DNA of 5,422 bases, from positions 3,400-8,821 of the forward strand of contig DEPS01000142.1 in NCBI GenBank assembly GCA_002358875.1, given 5' to 3'. The DNA is from Lachnospiraceae bacterium UBA3386. Its GTDB lineage: Bacteria > Bacillota > Clostridia > Lachnospirales > Lachnospiraceae. The notes below the pieces were generated by a model that was given only the letters and a program-made list of their open reading frames with translations, did not search any database and was not told the DNA's origin. Each line of letters starts with the position of its first letter. Position 1 is the first letter of the stretch. Positions 5,211 through 5,422 of this stretch are shown one piece after another. A program made the translations under genes and the position numbers.

Positions 5211-5422
5211 ATGCACGACAGGAAGACGCTGGCCGCGCAGCTTCGGGCAGGAGCTATGAGCGGCAGGATCGAAGAAGTATACGGCTGTGCAGGCGCACAG
5301 ACATCAGAGTATGCAGAGCGGCTCGCGAAAGTTACAGAGGGTTTTGAAAAGATCTTTCCTGATAATGCCGCACAGCAGCTCGGCCTTTACAGCGCGCCGG
5401 GCCGCACCGAAATCGGCGGCAA
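5211..5422 (+). CDS. galK: Galactokinase-like GHMP kinase, N-terminal part (runs off right edge)
   Basis: The frame opens at ATG 5211 and stays open to the end of the window (70 codons plus two bases). A consensus AGGAGG (5198-5203) lies seven bases upstream. Residues 58-70 read GLYSAPGRTEIGG; the final incomplete codon starts AA, compatible with the Asn of the 'PGR-x-x-x-x-G-N/E-H' substrate-binding signature of galactokinases (GHMP superfamily). The roughly 60 residues before it, with EVYGC (22-26) and GFEKIFP (44-50), match the longer N-terminus I associate with clostridial galactokinases. The family phosphorylates galactose at C1 with ATP in the cytoplasm, the entry step of the Leloir pathway. 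ATP-binding motifs and the C-terminus are outside the window, and relatives act on N-acetylgalactosamine or arabinose, so substrate is inferred. No galT or galE is in view. Confidence 0.8.
   Translation, partial: MHDRKTLAAQLRAGAMSGRIEEVYGCAGAQTSEYAERLAKVTEGFEKIFPDNAAQQLGLYSAPGRTEIGG

Overview
The window looks like chromosomal DNA of an anaerobic, spore-forming type Firmicute, most probably a Lachnospiraceae (Clostridium cluster XIVa) relative. This is an inference from three things: the PHP-type histidinol-phosphatase, the CotH-family protein, and the clostridial style of the galactokinase N-terminus (an 'SAPGRTEIGG' motif preceded by about 60 residues). The genes are GC-moderate and avoid TTA, CTA and TCA codons. 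The intergenic regions are AT-rich with sigma-A-like promoters and AGGAGG-type ribosome binding sites. No RNA gene, CRISPR array or insertion sequence was recognised.

Layout. (1) 1-234, minus: the first 78 codons of a lipoprotein that runs off the left edge. (2) 235-495: a divergent control region with a 39-bp tandem repeat (two perfect copies and one decayed copy). Each copy carries TAACGTTA or a near match, and the array lies between promoters for the lipoprotein and for the gene to the right. (3) 496-1344, plus: a complete PHP-family histidinol-phosphatase, away from any other his gene in view. (4) 1401-1478: a long, nested, bidirectional terminator hairpin between two convergent genes; its right arm contains the stop codon of the minus-strand gene. 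(5) 1475-3718, minus: a membrane-anchored or exported CotH kinase-like protein with a repetitive Ala/Gly/Glu/Lys-rich insert inside the kinase-like domain and an InlB B-repeat-like C-terminus. (6) 3837-4823, minus: a complete Rieske non-heme-iron oxygenase. Both metal sites are present and it has its own promoter at 4866-4894. (7) 4824-5210: a second divergent control region with two 78-bp direct repeats, about 76% identical. Each repeat contains a plus-strand extended -10 promoter-like element. (8) 5211-5422, plus: the start of a galactokinase-like GHMP kinase that runs off the right edge.

How the genes relate. The oxygenase and the CotH-like gene are codirectional, 118 nt apart, with no convincing promoter between them, so they may share a transcript. 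The oxygenase and galactokinase genes diverge from a shared repeat-bearing region and may be co-controlled. Nothing in the window shows that these products act in one pathway. The most notable points are an apparently intact O2-dependent Rieske enzyme in a probable anaerobe without a visible reductase, the duplicated 78-bp promoter-like unit, and the low-complexity insertion inside the CotH fold. The natural start of the oxygenase gene is at 4823, not at the upstream in-frame ATG at 5006.
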